Shown here: positions 42,801 to 53,848 of the stretch, in pieces
Position numbering within the stretch: the first letter of the stretch is position 1
Layout of the letters: the number at the start of each line of letters is the position of its first letter
Assembly: GCA_947652605.1 (NCBI GenBank)
Contig: OX393577.1
Span: 60,660,108-60,724,107 of the forward strand
DNA: 64,000 bases
Reading direction: 5' to 3'
From: Elmis aenea
Taxonomy: Eukaryota > Arthropoda > Insecta > Coleoptera > Elmidae
The notes under the pieces: generated by a model
The model's database searches: none
What the model was told of the DNA's origin: nothing
Seen by the model: only the letters and a program-made list of their open reading frames with translations
Program-made: the position numbers and the translations under genes

Positions 42801-44877
42801 TCAATTGCAAACATTGTTTGAAAAAATAACATTGCTTTAGCAACGAAGGCGTAACGTATCTAGAATGTCTTATCAAACACATTAGCCAAGAACTAACTTT
42901 TTAATTTAGCATTCATGTCACTCGTATTTCAAAGCGATAATTTTGTCAATAACGATTTACTTTACATGAGCTTATTAATGCTGCATGTTAAATGACTAAT
43001 CACAAACGCAGACAAATAATAAAATGTTCAATTTACGGCAAATTCTGAGCCAAAAATAAATAAATAACAAATTAAATGTAACTTCTTTCTTTCGAAGTAA
43101 TTTACATTTTTCACAAAATATTTAATATAAAAAATTATTAGGCTGGATATGATTACAATCAGAAAAATAAATACTTTTAAAAAAATTACAAAAAATCTAT
43201 TGCCTAAAAGCGCAGTTTTACTAAAAACGGTCATAAAAGTAGAGCACCAGAGTAAAAAGTATTTTTTTTACACATTACTTGTAAACGTAATTTTAATCGA
43301 GATTAATACATTTTGAAATATGTACATTGAATATAGAAAGTCTTATATGATAAATTTGTTTTATAAATTTATCAAATTATCAAGCTATCCCTAATATCAA
43401 CAGACCTTTTTCTAATATTTTCTACCGTATTTAAAATTTGTACACCGACCGTTGGTGCTCCTTTTTCTCCTATTATATTCAAACTACCACATCCTCTTCC
43501 ATTCAAGACAGACCTAAACAAAAGTGCATTCTACTGGCAATTAAAATTCAACAAGATCCCACCTGATAATTTTTTACCCATCTTGCGCCTGCACAACTGT
43601 CGTCTGTCGTTACTTCTGCTTCCACTTCCGCTATTCTTAGTCACATGTTCCTTGTCATACCTTTGTCCTTACCTTGTTCAAAACATCTGCCTTGTGATCG
43701 TGACATATATATCTTATGTCCTTGTCTCAATGTTAGGGTTACTTTGCAGCGCGCTAGAATTTTAATGCGAGCCGAGACATAACGGTGTTACTGACTTCTT
43801 AAACGTGAAAAAAGTTTTTGCATTAAACTTGCGTTATTAAAATTTGTATTTCCTTATAAAAAAGAGTCGCTTCAAACATTACTTATATTAGTTATATCCC
43901 CCCAACATCATCAAAATGCAAAATAATTTCAATGAGGAAATTAGTATCGCCAGAAAAAAATTGCTCCCGCAATAAGGCAATGTGTTAAAGGAACATTTTA
44001 ACTTTTTTTGTTGAAAAAAGCTTTTTTTTTGTGTTAAGGTTTACAGAAATAGAACATGAAGCAATTCATGGTAAAATAAAAATATCAAATTATAGGAATT
44101 TAATTGGCTTTATTGTTTTGTAAAGCAGGCGATAATAGGGTGTTAACAAATTGGTACTTTTTGAAAGAGTTTTATAAGGGTTAACTTCAGTCTTGAATAA
44201 AATTTGTACACCATGATTTTGAATTTAAAATAATGCATTAAGCAACAAAACATTTTATTGTGCGTCACTTACAACTAAACCTTTATAAATAATTATTAGC
44301 TCTTGTTTTAAACTCTCTCATATAATATATGCTAGATTTGACAATCATTACAACTTCGACAAACACAATAATTGCAAAATTAACAAAACACTGAAAGCAA
44401 ATTTTGACAAGTATGCGTTCACTCTTGGACTTTTTTTTGTAAATGTATTGCATGTTTTTATTCAAAATAATTCCATAGATCCGCACACGACACTCAAATT
44501 TTTTTGAACAACTATCCGTTATCTCTAACAATAAAAACAGCGCAGTGAAATCTTGCATGAAATTAATAAGAGGAAGAATGCAAGAGTAAGCTTTTGTAAT
44601 GCGAGGAAGTTTGTGACACATTTTGTTAAAAACTCGCAAGGAAACGGTAATTAGTCAGATATTTTGGTGAGATGCCGTGTCATTTTCGTTTGAAAAGCAG
44701 GAATCCGAACAAAGAAATGTATAGGTATAAGAAAAGAATAACGTTCACCAAGTCGATAAACAATTTTTGTACGGATTACAATAAAACGATAAATATAGAG
44801 TATTTGAAATTAATATTGTGATTTATTTTGAATGATTTCAATCAAGCACATCAAGTCATCACGCGAGGCTTTCCTTA
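42801..44877. other. No gene recognised
   Basis: AT-rich. The 118-codon minus-strand frame at 44283-44639 has a plausible length but no motif that I recognise. The hydrophobic frame at 43583-43765 lies in a pyrimidine-rich stretch and is probably compositional. Confidence 0.35.
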
Positions 44878-44990
44878 TACAGGGTGTCCAACTAGCGCGT
44901 ATTTTCTTCGTATCTGGTTAATTATTTAAAAAAAAAAATCTAGACAGTTATTGTTGAAGATTATGACCTAAAATTAATTTATTCTGTACC
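44878..44990. mobile_element. Solitary TACAGGGTGTCC end
   Basis: TACAGGGTGTCCAACTAGCG begins an element of the palindromic group, followed by AT-rich sequence, but no facing end is found before the LINE remnant at 45050. It is truncated or too decayed to delimit. Confidence 0.4.
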
Positions 44991-45049
44991 GAGTGATTTG
45001 TTTCCGCTCGGCAAAATTTAAGTTTTTTACTCTAAATTTTTTTACAGTT

Positions 45050-45775
45050 CAAAATCGTTTGTCGCATCCTAATCTCCATCTTCTTCTGTCGAGCCAGTCT
45101 TGTTCTTGGAGTTCTCTGTCCTCCATAGCCTCCTCTACTCCTTTTTTCCCAGTTTTTCAGCATGTATTCTGTGTCGTCACTGTCTTCTGCTAATACTAGT
45201 TGGTCATCAGCAAAAAATAATGTGTACAGTTTGTTATGTCTTATGTCGATGTTGAGGCCATATGAACTACCCCCTACCACAACAGTTCGGGTGCGATGCC
45301 CACAAAAAAGACAGTGTGCTATGAGACTTTGACTATGCAGCATGCGGCACCGAGCCTTCATGTTTATTTGTATTATTGTATGTTTCTTTGAATAAATAAG
45401 TTTAAATAATTTTGGTCCTTCGATTTGCCGCCCTCTCACCCACTAGGTGAGGACGTAACAGTCGATGCCCATGTTCCTACATTTTTTGTTCCAGTTTTGT
45501 AAAGCTCCGCTTATATACCTATATCTTAAATAAAGTGGGTGCTATGCAGCAACCTTGACGGAGACCCTTCGTTACTGCAATTTTATTCGATATTATGTTT
45601 CCCACCTTCCCGTAGCTGCTCACTGTACAATTCATTAACAGTCTCTATCAGTGTATAACTAATGCCTTTATTGTTCAAAACTTCCCGTGGCCCAACCAGG
45701 GTCCCTCAGCAAATCCACAAAAACCGCTTGTGTTTCTAAATTGTAAGCTAATATTTTTTCAATAACTTGATTTAG
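45050..45775 (-). pseudogene. LINE reverse transcriptase catalytic domain remnant
   Basis: Reading the minus strand from 45775, one meets NLETQAVFVDL, NNKGISYTLIETVNELYS, then NIISNKIAVTKGLRQGCCIA and PTLFKI. After an interruption of about 150 bp come YTLFFADDQLVLAEDSDDTE and YML. FADD is the catalytic YxDD-type motif of reverse transcriptases, and GLRQGCC..PTLF is the preceding conserved block of non-LTR elements. It is the only remnant here that keeps the catalytic motif. Several frameshifts and a foreign insertion make it dead. The 135-codon frame at 45032-45439 covers just the FADD part. Confidence 0.82.
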
Positions 45776-47189
45776 ACAGAAAATATTGTCTGTTCAAAAA
45801 TGTAAACAGTATTTTGTGCCTATGCCGTCGGGCTGTTACCAAGCAACATGTTCTCGTGGCGACAAGACAAAATTATTGCGAAATTATCAATGTTCTTCCG
45901 CCATTACAATACAATAATTCCTTATAATGTCAATATTCACGAAAACTCTAAGAAAATTGACTTTCATAATATGAAGTAAGAACAAAAAGAATGTATCTGG
46001 AACCAGCAAAAAAAGCAACTAATTCAAACTAAAAAGAAAACGACGGTACGTTCAATCGAGTTCCTCATATGAATAAAGTTGTAAAAATCATCAAATTAAT
46101 TATACAGTTGAGAACATACAGTAATATTTACTCGCCAAGCAATTTTGTTTAATAATTTACTCGAAAACACTCATACTAAGAGAAAATAAATGTGTACCAG
46201 TCTTAATGACGCGTATTACAGGCATTTAATATAGTAAATCAACAGTTATATTTGCGTTCGTCTTAGCCACAATCTTTTAAACCAACTCTCATCGCTATTG
46301 ACGTTGCGTTAATTACTGTAAAATAAATATGTAAATTATATAATCGAGTGTATTTCGCAACGAGAAACACAACAAAGAGCACACAGTCAATATTGTAGCA
46401 ACTCATTATAAGCGAACATAAAAATAACGGTAAATTAAGACAATTAAGACAATTAAGACAAATCCGCAGGCATTTTCTTTTTTTGTTTAAAATTTAAAAA
46501 AAAAAGCTACTTGAAACTGGCGATAATTCGCTCATGTTCGCCAGTCAACTACAATTGTTTAAGAAGAATTTTGCAAAATTATTAGGTATCACAAAAAAAG
46601 TAACGGCACTTTTAATACTTTCTGCAGCTTTTTTTCGTCGGTTAGTACGATTTCATATGGGCTTTAATATCCAGGTACACATTAAGTGCTGATAGAATGT
46701 CGGAAATCGTTAAGTCTTCTGGTTACTGCAAGCTCAAGACAGTCTCCAAATGTCCTCAGATGACTGTCTCCTGAGCCCTAGTGTCAGGTTCATACAACGC
46801 TAAGAAATGGTAACATGAAGAATAAATAGAAAATTCTTCAATAAACATAGGAAGACAATGTGAAAAAAAGTTATCGTCGGGAATGATGTTATGCCTGATG
46901 TTCTATTTGGTTTTAAAACAAGCAATTTAAAGAACAGCGGGCTATTATCTATTTAAAAAGTACCTAATGTAGAAAAAATTGTAATTAAGATCGTCAATTT
47001 TTACAGGAAACCAAAAAGAACAGACAGAATATTGGCTTCAACAATAGGTTGTTAACACAACCAGCCACCGAGCTCAGTAGAAAAGACATTTCGATTTACA
47101 TCGAACATGATAACCCTCATAATATCATGGGGTCACTGGAGACCCAAAGAGCTCTTTGGAGCTGTATATTTTTGAAATGAAAGGAGGTA
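45776..47189. other. No gene recognised
   Basis: AT-rich. GCCACCGAGCTCAGTAG near 47055 resembles, in reverse complement, the start of the SINE head at 23567-23873, but it is too short to call. Confidence 0.4.
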
Positions 47190-47345
47190 TGGGAAGAGGC
47201 GGACAGGTAGACCAACAACCATTATGGAAAAAAGAATTGAACAACTAGCCCGCGAACGAGGGAAAACAGTTAAAGAGATGAGGGCGTTGACGGCAGTCAG
47301 GATGGAATGGAAAGGATAGGTGGGGAAGAATCACAAGCCAACGCC
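47190..47345 (+). pseudogene. LINE C-terminal tail scrap with A-rich end
   Basis: One frame reads GKRRTGRPTTIMEKRIEQLA, ERGKTVKEMRALTAVRMEWK and G before a stop. The GRP-T-x-W/M...D..EW pattern is the last conserved stretch of many LINE reverse transcriptases. A run of 13 A follows near 47367. Only the 3' end is present, as in a severely 5'-truncated insertion. Confidence 0.55.
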
Positions 47346-47470
47346 GTAAGGCAAAAGGCGATGGAAAAAAAAAAAAAGAAGACGATCACAATGGTAAAAC
47401 AGAAGACTAGCGTCAACGCAATCAGGGCAAACAAGTCGTTTTAAAAATGACAGAAAGGTGTTAAAAATCA

Positions 47471-48116
47471 GGGGAAAATGTGACCAACAATAATTTTTTT
47501 ACGAGTCTCGAGTGCAAGATATTTGAGCTAGAAGAATCCAACAATGTTAGTACAGGACAGAAACATAGACAAGAGCTTCCTAAGGAATTAGCAAATTCAT
47601 GTATAAGAGAAGTACATTCAACTAAACTTGGCTATCACGACGACGGTATATTAGTGTCTTATTTTACAAAAAAAGAAAAAAATATTGCGCTATCATCTAC
47701 AAACGAAACTGGTGAGATTTCTCGAGGTAACAGGAAGAAATTACAAATAACAATTGACTACAATAAAACAAAATCAGGTGTAGATACCACGGACAAGCTT
47801 GTTCGAACATATACTGTGAAGAGACAAACACGAAGATGACCTGTTGCAGTTTTTTTAAATAATATTATAGATATTATGAAGTAACGCTCTCATTGTAAAT
47901 GGTGTCACCTAAATAAAAATTGGCAAGCAAAAAGGGGTACAAACGGCTACAGTTCCTTATGCAACTAGGAAAACAACTAGCAGCTACTGAAACAGAGTTA
48001 CAAGAACCATCAACTTCACAGGAGCCGCAAAAACTGAAATGTGGTAGATGTTGAGAATATTCAAGAAGTTTAGATAGAAAGCATTCAAACAGATGCAACC
48101 ATTACAGTCGCTTTCT
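47471..48116 (+). pseudogene. piggyBac transposase C-terminal half, broken
   Basis: The frame opens with SGENVTNNNFFTSLE, continues HRQELPKELANSC, LGYHDDGILVSYFTKKEKNI, KKLQITIDYNKTKSGVDTTD and KLVRTYTVKRQTRR, then meets TGA at 47837-47839. The 'T-x-D/N-N-F-FTS', 'K-x-R-x-E-LP', 'LVSY..KK.K', 'DYNKTK-GVD--D' and 'TY---R-TRR' blocks are the piggyBac DDE domain in order; the D in GVDTTD is the expected last catalytic aspartate. Homology goes on beyond the stop with PVAVFLNNIIDI and, in other frames, LGKQLAATETELQE and a cysteine-rich tail (CGRC ... RCNHY) to about 48116. The N-terminal half is missing. Confidence 0.88.
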
Positions 48117-48311
48117 GTATAATAATCACCAAACAATTACTTTTTTGGCATGCAAACGTAACATAAACATTTTAATTGTTATTATTACTAGTATATATTT
48201 TTGAGTATTTGATACTTCCATAAGTTGTTTAAACAATGTATACCTAGCTTGGAATAAAGTTTAAATTTTTTACTTAATAATCATGATTCTATACAATAAG
48301 CTTTGGATAAC

Positions 48312-48460
48312 AGGACAATTACCCCCTGGACAATAACCCCCAGACAATAACCCCCAGACAATAACCCCCGGACAATAACCGCCCGTACCAATAACCCTCG
48401 GACAAATAACCCCCTGTGTAAAAAAACCACGGGCAATTAACCCCCCATGCAAAAAAAACC
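48312..48460 (+). repeat. Tandem GACAATAACCCCC repeat (about 14-bp period)
   Basis: Units CCTGGACAATAACCCCC, CAGACAATAACCCCC (twice) and CGGACAATAACCGCC follow each other, then degrade into TCGGACAAATAACCCCC and ACGGGCAATTAACCCCC. It forms the left subterminal region of the foldback element. Confidence 0.85.
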
Positions 48461-48543
48461 CTTAACTTCTTACTTGAAATATTGGTAGATTAGGTATAAT
48501 TATAATATAACGGGGGGTTATTTGTGCGGGTTAATGTCCGGGG

Positions 48544-49322
48544 GGATTCAACATTGGTGTAGACGTTGGAGAATCAGACTGAATGAGCAAAAGTCCGTAC
48601 AAATTACATTCACCCTAAAAAGAGACAGCTGCCAACCAGTCAATATGAATGGTAAGGAACTACCACAGGCAGAATCAGTTAAGTACCTGGGAATGCACCT
48701 CGACCGACGCATGAACTGGAGGACACATATATGGCAGAAAAGGAAGCAGCTAGGAATAAAACTAAGCAAAATGTACTGGTTACTAGGAAGAAATTCAAAA
48801 CTTTCATTAGAAAATAAATTGCTCATCTACAAGTGCGTGCTTAAACCGGTCTGGACATACGGCCTGCAGTTGTGGGGTACAGCCGCTAACTCTAACATCG
48901 ATATCCTAGAAAGGTTTCAGGCCAAAGTGTTGCGAATGCTAGTGGACGCCCCGTGGTTTGTTACGAACGAAATAATAAGACAGGACTTACAAATAGTGCC
49001 CGTAAAAGAAGAAATCAAAAAGTACTGCAAAAGATACATGGACAGGCTAAGCCAGCATCCCAACCACCTGGCCGCGAACCTGATCAATGAAGGGACAGAC
49101 AAGCGAAGACTAAAGCGCTGGAGAACAGCAGACTTAATAGAACGTTATGAGTAGTAGATAAGTACATAGAAATAAGTTCCTATGTTTATTGAAGGAGTGG
49201 GTGCCACTGGGCAGCCACTTACATGTCTCTCTGTTACGTTATTTTAATTGTGTCAATGTCAAAGGATTTGTTTATTGTCTTCGGACAGATGGCAAATGTT
49301 CTGGGAGAAAAAAAAAAAAAAA
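48544..49322 (+). mobile_element. 5'-truncated Jockey-clade LINE insertion
   Basis: A 0.78-kb 3' fragment of a non-LTR retrotransposon ending in an A tract (49308-49322). The 11-bp direct repeats AATGTCCGGGG at 48533-48543 and 49323-49333 are its target duplication, and the flanks are the C-rich foldback repeat. The coding end of the reverse transcriptase is open throughout. A 168-bp 3' untranslated region separates the stop from the A tract. The clean frame and clear duplication indicate a comparatively recent insertion. Confidence 0.9.
48545..49154 (+). CDS. Jockey reverse transcriptase C-terminal fragment (open frame)
   Basis: About 200 codons read without a break: WCRRWRIRLNEQKS, VKYLGMHLDRRMNWRTHIWQ, LGRNSKLSLENKLLIYKCVL, KPVWTYGLQLWGTAANSNID and ILERFQAKVLRM, then NEIIRQDLQIVPVKEEI and HPNHLAANLI near the end. 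'YLG..LD..L.W..HI', 'K..lYk..lkPiwtYg.qlWG.a..sni..iqr.Q.k.LR' and 'L..P.v..ei' are hallmark blocks of Jockey-type elements from insects. The catalytic FADD motif would be just upstream and was lost by 5' truncation, so the product cannot be active. An upstream TTG/ATG in the flank is incidental. It ends at TAG 49152-49154. Confidence 0.9.
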
Positions 49323-49375
49323 AATGTCCGGGGTTTATTGTCTAGGGGGTACTTGTCCTAGAACCTAAGCTTTGG

Positions 49376-50216
49376 GGTATTACGTGTCATACAAAAAATA
49401 CGGCATTATGAGGCTTACCTCAATATTGATAACGTAGTGTGTTTCTGCGGTACTGTAAGTGTCAGCTCCACTAAACACACTACCTTGTTCGCACACATTT
49501 CAAGAAAATAAGTAAATGTTCTACTGCTGTTGATTATTCAATAAGTTATACTTCGAAATAGGTCGTCACAATTTACGAGGACATTTCAAAAATTTCGCTT
49601 CAATTATTTTAAATTAGGAATTAAAGCAATTTTCAAAATACATTCGGTGATTTTGTTGTATTTTAGGTAAGCCAAACGCTAAGAAACACAATTTCTATCG
49701 AATTTCGAAATCCTAAGGCTTAGTTCATTTAAGTTTTATTGCATCCACGAGCAAAATTTTATTGCTACTTTTACTATCACGTACACCGCAATCAAAATAC
49801 TCCCCACAATTATTACAAAGAGATATTAATTGCGAAACGCCTGTAATTACTTTATAATTAGCAAATTTATGCAATGGGCAAGAGATATTAAAATAAGCGT
49901 AAAACTAACAGAAAAACTGGATGTAAAAATAGTTACGTGGAAATTCCGGTGAATCTAACCTCAATCCGATTCCATAATTATTTGCACCAGTAGTCACAAA
50001 AACTAGTATTGCCTCAGCGAATTGATCTGCTACTCCTTTTTGCGGTAATAATAGTAATAGCTTCATTGAGCACAAATAATTGGATTTTTCTTAAAGTACC
50101 CTACTTAATTTTTTTAAGTTGCAAGTTTATTTTAAGAACAACTAGAGTATTGCTTACGATTCAAACACATTAAAAAAACATGAAACTGGTGGCCACCAAA
50201 TGACTTTCGCCATATG
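49376..50216. other. No gene recognised
   Basis: AT-rich non-coding sequence; no family repeat identified. Confidence 0.4.
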
Positions 50217-50830
50217 TATAGGGTGATTGATTGGGACTGTTCATTGGAAATATATGAAAGAAGAATGAAGAAGAGTATTGATCTGAATTTTTGGTTATTA
50301 TCATAATGTCATATGATCTGTTTAACGAAAATATTTTTAAGATAGCGACACTTTCGGAAATACCGGAAGTTGACATCTACTTTCTTATTTCAAATACAAT
50401 GGTCTATTTTTTATTGCGTATTTGGATTTAACACGTTATTTTGAAGGGACTTTTAATAGCATTTCCATACGTTTTTTAGATTTTTGGAATTTTTTGAAAA
50501 TTTTTTGATTCTCATCGTGATGCTTAACATTATCTACCAACTCTATTTTTAAAGAGAACACGTTTAAATTGAGACTATGCATGGAAAAAACCTTAGAGAT
50601 CATACTGGAATTTTTGCAATCAATACCTTGCTTACAGGGTGTCCAAAATTTAATTTTCTTTTAATACAACTTTAGACTACTCGTTTTTTTCAAATACCAA
50701 CCAATTTTTTCTCCCTCTCTAATGCAAAATTACATTCTGCATTAATCTGTATTAGCATTTCCTATACCTATCTGCAATAATTTTCGAGTAGTTAAGAATT
50801 TTTAATAAAGTTAAGAGAAAATTGTAGCAT
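50217..50830. mobile_element. Decayed cluster of TATAGGGTG / TACAGGGTG ends
   Basis: TATAGGGTGATTGATTGGGA at 50217 and TACAGGGTGTCCAAAATTTA at 50633 are two element starts pointing the same way. TTTCCTATACCTATCTGCAA with TTTTCGAGTAGTTAAG near 50757 resembles the CCTATACCTAAAGTTAATAT-TTTTCGAG block of the 29154-31063 element. No facing ends are kept, so limits are approximate. Confidence 0.4.
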
Positions 50831-51430
50831 TTTTAAATAGTAAGCCTTGGAAGTGACAACAAATGCCAATAATAATAACTGTCAACCACTTTTATCGCGT
50901 TTGTCTGAAGTATCCATGAAAATGGAATATCAAGAGTATTTAAACCTTTTGAGTTGGCGTAATGTACCTAATATTGATAGTGTAAAAAAGCAGAGGCAGT
51001 GCTTGTTTGTGTGAGTGTACAAAAATATGAGCACCATGCTTGAATTTATACAGTTTGCTCAAACTCCTTTTTCTCAATTTAAACGAATATCACTTAAGCA
51101 TATTATTTACACTTAACAAAAAAAGATTTGGCTTAAAAAAGTGTTTTTACATAATCAAGGTAGTACCCTTAAAAAAACAAAAATTCTTACATTGCTGAAA
51201 AATTATCTAATTTCTATTTTTGTTATTTAGCGCTGTAAAAATCCTTTTTCTATGCATCAAACCATGAAAAAATGTATTACGTTTGAAATAAAAACGTTAA
51301 AAATGTAAAGGAAACTTAATTAATTACTTAGTTATCTGGAAATAAAAAGCTTAAAGATAGTTTTGCATTTAGACATTAAAAAAAAATTTGCTCCAAATTT
51401 ATTTTAGCTGGATTAGAATATTGTGTGAAT
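50831..51430. other. No gene recognised
   Basis: AT-rich sequence before a degraded hAT-like element. Confidence 0.4.
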
Positions 51431-51807
51431 CAGTGATTCTCAAAGGGCGAGGCGCAAAATATCTAAAGAGAAGCGTGAAGAAAATTGGAAATGAAAAGCA
51501 AAACTATCTATTAAAATAACAAAAACACAATAACATAAAATAAATAATAAAAATGACAGCTGTCAAACATACTATAGATTCTTAATGAGCCTAATAAGTA
51601 GTGTTACGGATTTCAATGTATTTTTAGTTTACGTAGGCAAAACAGGTACTAAGAAAAACACACATTTTAAAAATAATACACAGTCCAAAGACGGTTGAGA
51701 AATAAAAACAAAAAGTGTTTTGGCAGGACAAGCAGATTGGAAGGGGGGCACAGTAAAAATTGATACATAAAAGGGGGGGTGCAAACACAAAAAGGTTGAG
51801 AAACACG
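51431..51807. mobile_element. Degraded hAT-like MITE
   Basis: The left end CAGTGATTCTCAAAGGGCGA and the right end AAAGGTTGAGAAACACG are near-inverted and of the CAGTG-TTCTCAA type frequent in hAT elements. GGGGGCAC and GGGGGGTGC motifs lie near the right end. No 8-bp duplication is recognisable (GTGTGAAT against TATAAAGT), so the copy is old or the ends are eroded. Non-coding. Confidence 0.5.
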
Positions 51808-52355
51808 TATAAAGTACATAATTTTTTTAAGACGTAACTTTGCTTAACATTTTCTTCGCCAAGATAACGCTAAAACTAGTTAATTTTTTTTGTCATGTGA
51901 CACGTACATTTTCTAAACAACAACAAAATTAAGCATTTTAACAGCTCATTAAGCCAGTAGGTATATATCAGCATAAATAATGGTAATTTTCAGTGCAAAG
52001 TAATAAATTTTGCCCGCTTTCTCTTCCTCTCTTATGCAGTATTATACTTGTGATGATTTTGTAACAGCTTATTGTTATTTTGTCAGGCTATAATTACTAA
52101 TTTACGTACGTTAATGTTAGTAATTTGGCGACCAGAAAGAACTTCGTTCATTAACAATAAAAAATTGTGTAACGTCCTTCTAAATTGAGGATGAAGCCTG
52201 ATTCAAGACAAATTTTAATACCAGAGACACAACAATTCATGTGAGCTTGTAAATTTTAAGTTTAAACAATTACATCGCAATGTACAGAGTTTATAAACGT
52301 ATACAGGCAAATGGTACAAAAAAATGTAGTAAAATAATTCTCTTTTTAATGAGCT
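51808..52355. other. No gene recognised
   Basis: AT-rich non-coding sequence. Confidence 0.4.
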
Positions 52356-52684
52356 CATAGCCAACTATGGTTGCCATTTAAAAAAAGGCAAGTTTGGCTT
52401 ATATCTCAAAAACCTAGTGTTGCCATGGCTTTTAGATATTTTTTATTTAATTCTTCGAAAAAATATTTAGAGGAATTATTTTAAATTTTGATTTTAACAT
52501 AGGTGGCCATAAGATAATTTACCATTAAAAAAATCGTCTGTTTTTAGTTTTTTCAAAATATTGAAAAAAGTCAAATGTCAAAATGGCATTAAATTCGTCT
52601 TGAAATTCTGACCAACTTGGCTGATTTAATTGACTATGTAACTTTTATAATAACAAAGTTACCTATGATTATTGTCACCCTGTA
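52356..52684. mobile_element. Diverged half copy of the 9175-11111 palindrome
   Basis: CTCATAGCCAACTATGGTTG followed by CCATTTAAAAAAAGGCAAG matches 10749-10795, and the segment closes with GTCACCCTGTA at 52684, as the right arm of the larger element does. Intermediate blocks (TTGTCAAATGG-like, ATGGCATTAAATTCG) agree loosely. Only one arm is present. Confidence 0.65.
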
Positions 52685-53848
52685 TAAGTACACATAAATA
52701 GTCAAAAAAGTTGAAAATCGTTTTAAAAGACATGCGTGCGTAGCATTGAAAGAAGACCACATCAAACATGACGTAAAGTTCACGCGTAAGTTGAACTTTT
52801 ACACAAGCATAAGTTTCACAACCTTTCCTCTTCTCGATTCTCTTCAAATTTAAGTTTACAAACTTTTTGCATAAATTTACCTAAAAAAATAATCGATAAT
52901 GTACACAATTAATTTTGAACGATATTTGCGTTACAGCTAAACTGCAAAATTGATGAACCAAAAAACCGCCTCGGCAAGGAAGTTAAACTTCTAGGCGACC
53001 AATTTGTCACATCAATTTCTGCAATTTTACCCAACCGATTCGATCATGAGAAATAATTTCTTAACTGATTAGCTGCAGTATTTTAATTACTATTGATTTC
53101 TCCAATTTCTAATGCTTACATACTAATTACACCGTATTTATAACGTTTCAACGATATTACGCGGTAATTAAACACAATATATAACAACGTAAACGATAGA
53201 GATGTTGTTTAATTATTCTACTTGTAATAAAGGTCGACGGAAATTGCGTAATTTAATACAATATATGCAATTCGCTGATTAAGTACTTCTATTTATCCAC
53301 AACATGCGCGCTAATAATAATTAATAAAGTAAATAATACGCATAATACAACAATAGAATAGTTACCAATTTAAATATAAATAAAATTATCGGAAAATGAA
53401 ACGTATATTTTTATGGATATAAGACTTACCACGATATAATAATCCCAACTCCCAACTTTACCAGTTTTTAGAGTATAATGTAAAAACCTCAAACAATTAC
53501 GCATCAATTAAACAATTTTAACTTAATTCTAACATTCTTTAACGTCAAGAAGCTATTCTTGTTTGTCAGATTAGCTCCCAACCAATTTTATTTCAAAATA
53601 ATAGTGAACTTCAGGATCAACCCCTCCTCAGGTAAGAACTTTTAAGAAAATGTATTTTCTTCTTTTTAGTACATTTTAATAAAAGCTTGTTATAAAAAGC
53701 ATATCTTTTACTTAAAATTTACTATTTCCGTTTTAGTCATCGCCGCCATATTGGCACAGCTATTCTGAATTTCTAAATTTTGACCCACAAATCGTAATCG
53801 GCAACCCCAGAAAACCTATAAATATCGACTTTGAGCCGAGTCATACTA
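52685..53848. other. No gene recognised
   Basis: AT-rich non-coding sequence; the 62-codon minus-strand frame at 52659-52847 overlaps the element end and has no motif. Confidence 0.4.

Larger units (their letters stand above)
48307..49365. mobile_element. Foldback element with GGACAATAACCCCC repeats, split by a Jockey LINE
   Basis: AGGACAATTACCCCCTGGAC (48312) is mirrored by GTCTAGGGGGTACTTGTCCT (49341-49360). Between 48312 and 48460, about eight diverged units of (G)GACAATAACCCCC repeat, and on the other side inverted GGGGGTTATTTGT words appear at 48511-48545. The 10-bp direct repeat TAAGCTTTGG occurs just outside (48297-48306 and 49366-49375) and may be the target duplication. A 9-10 bp duplication would suggest a Mutator-type element, but this is inference. 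The 3' truncated Jockey copy (48544-49322) sits inside. Confidence 0.65.

Noticed and set aside
43583..43765. Hydrophobic 60-codon frame as a membrane protein
   Set aside because: Arises from a pyrimidine-rich stretch, with no supporting context.
44283..44639. 118-codon minus-strand frame
   Set aside because: No recognisable motif; composition (K, I, N, F rich) is as expected from AT-rich DNA. Kept only as a possible exon to test with RNA data.
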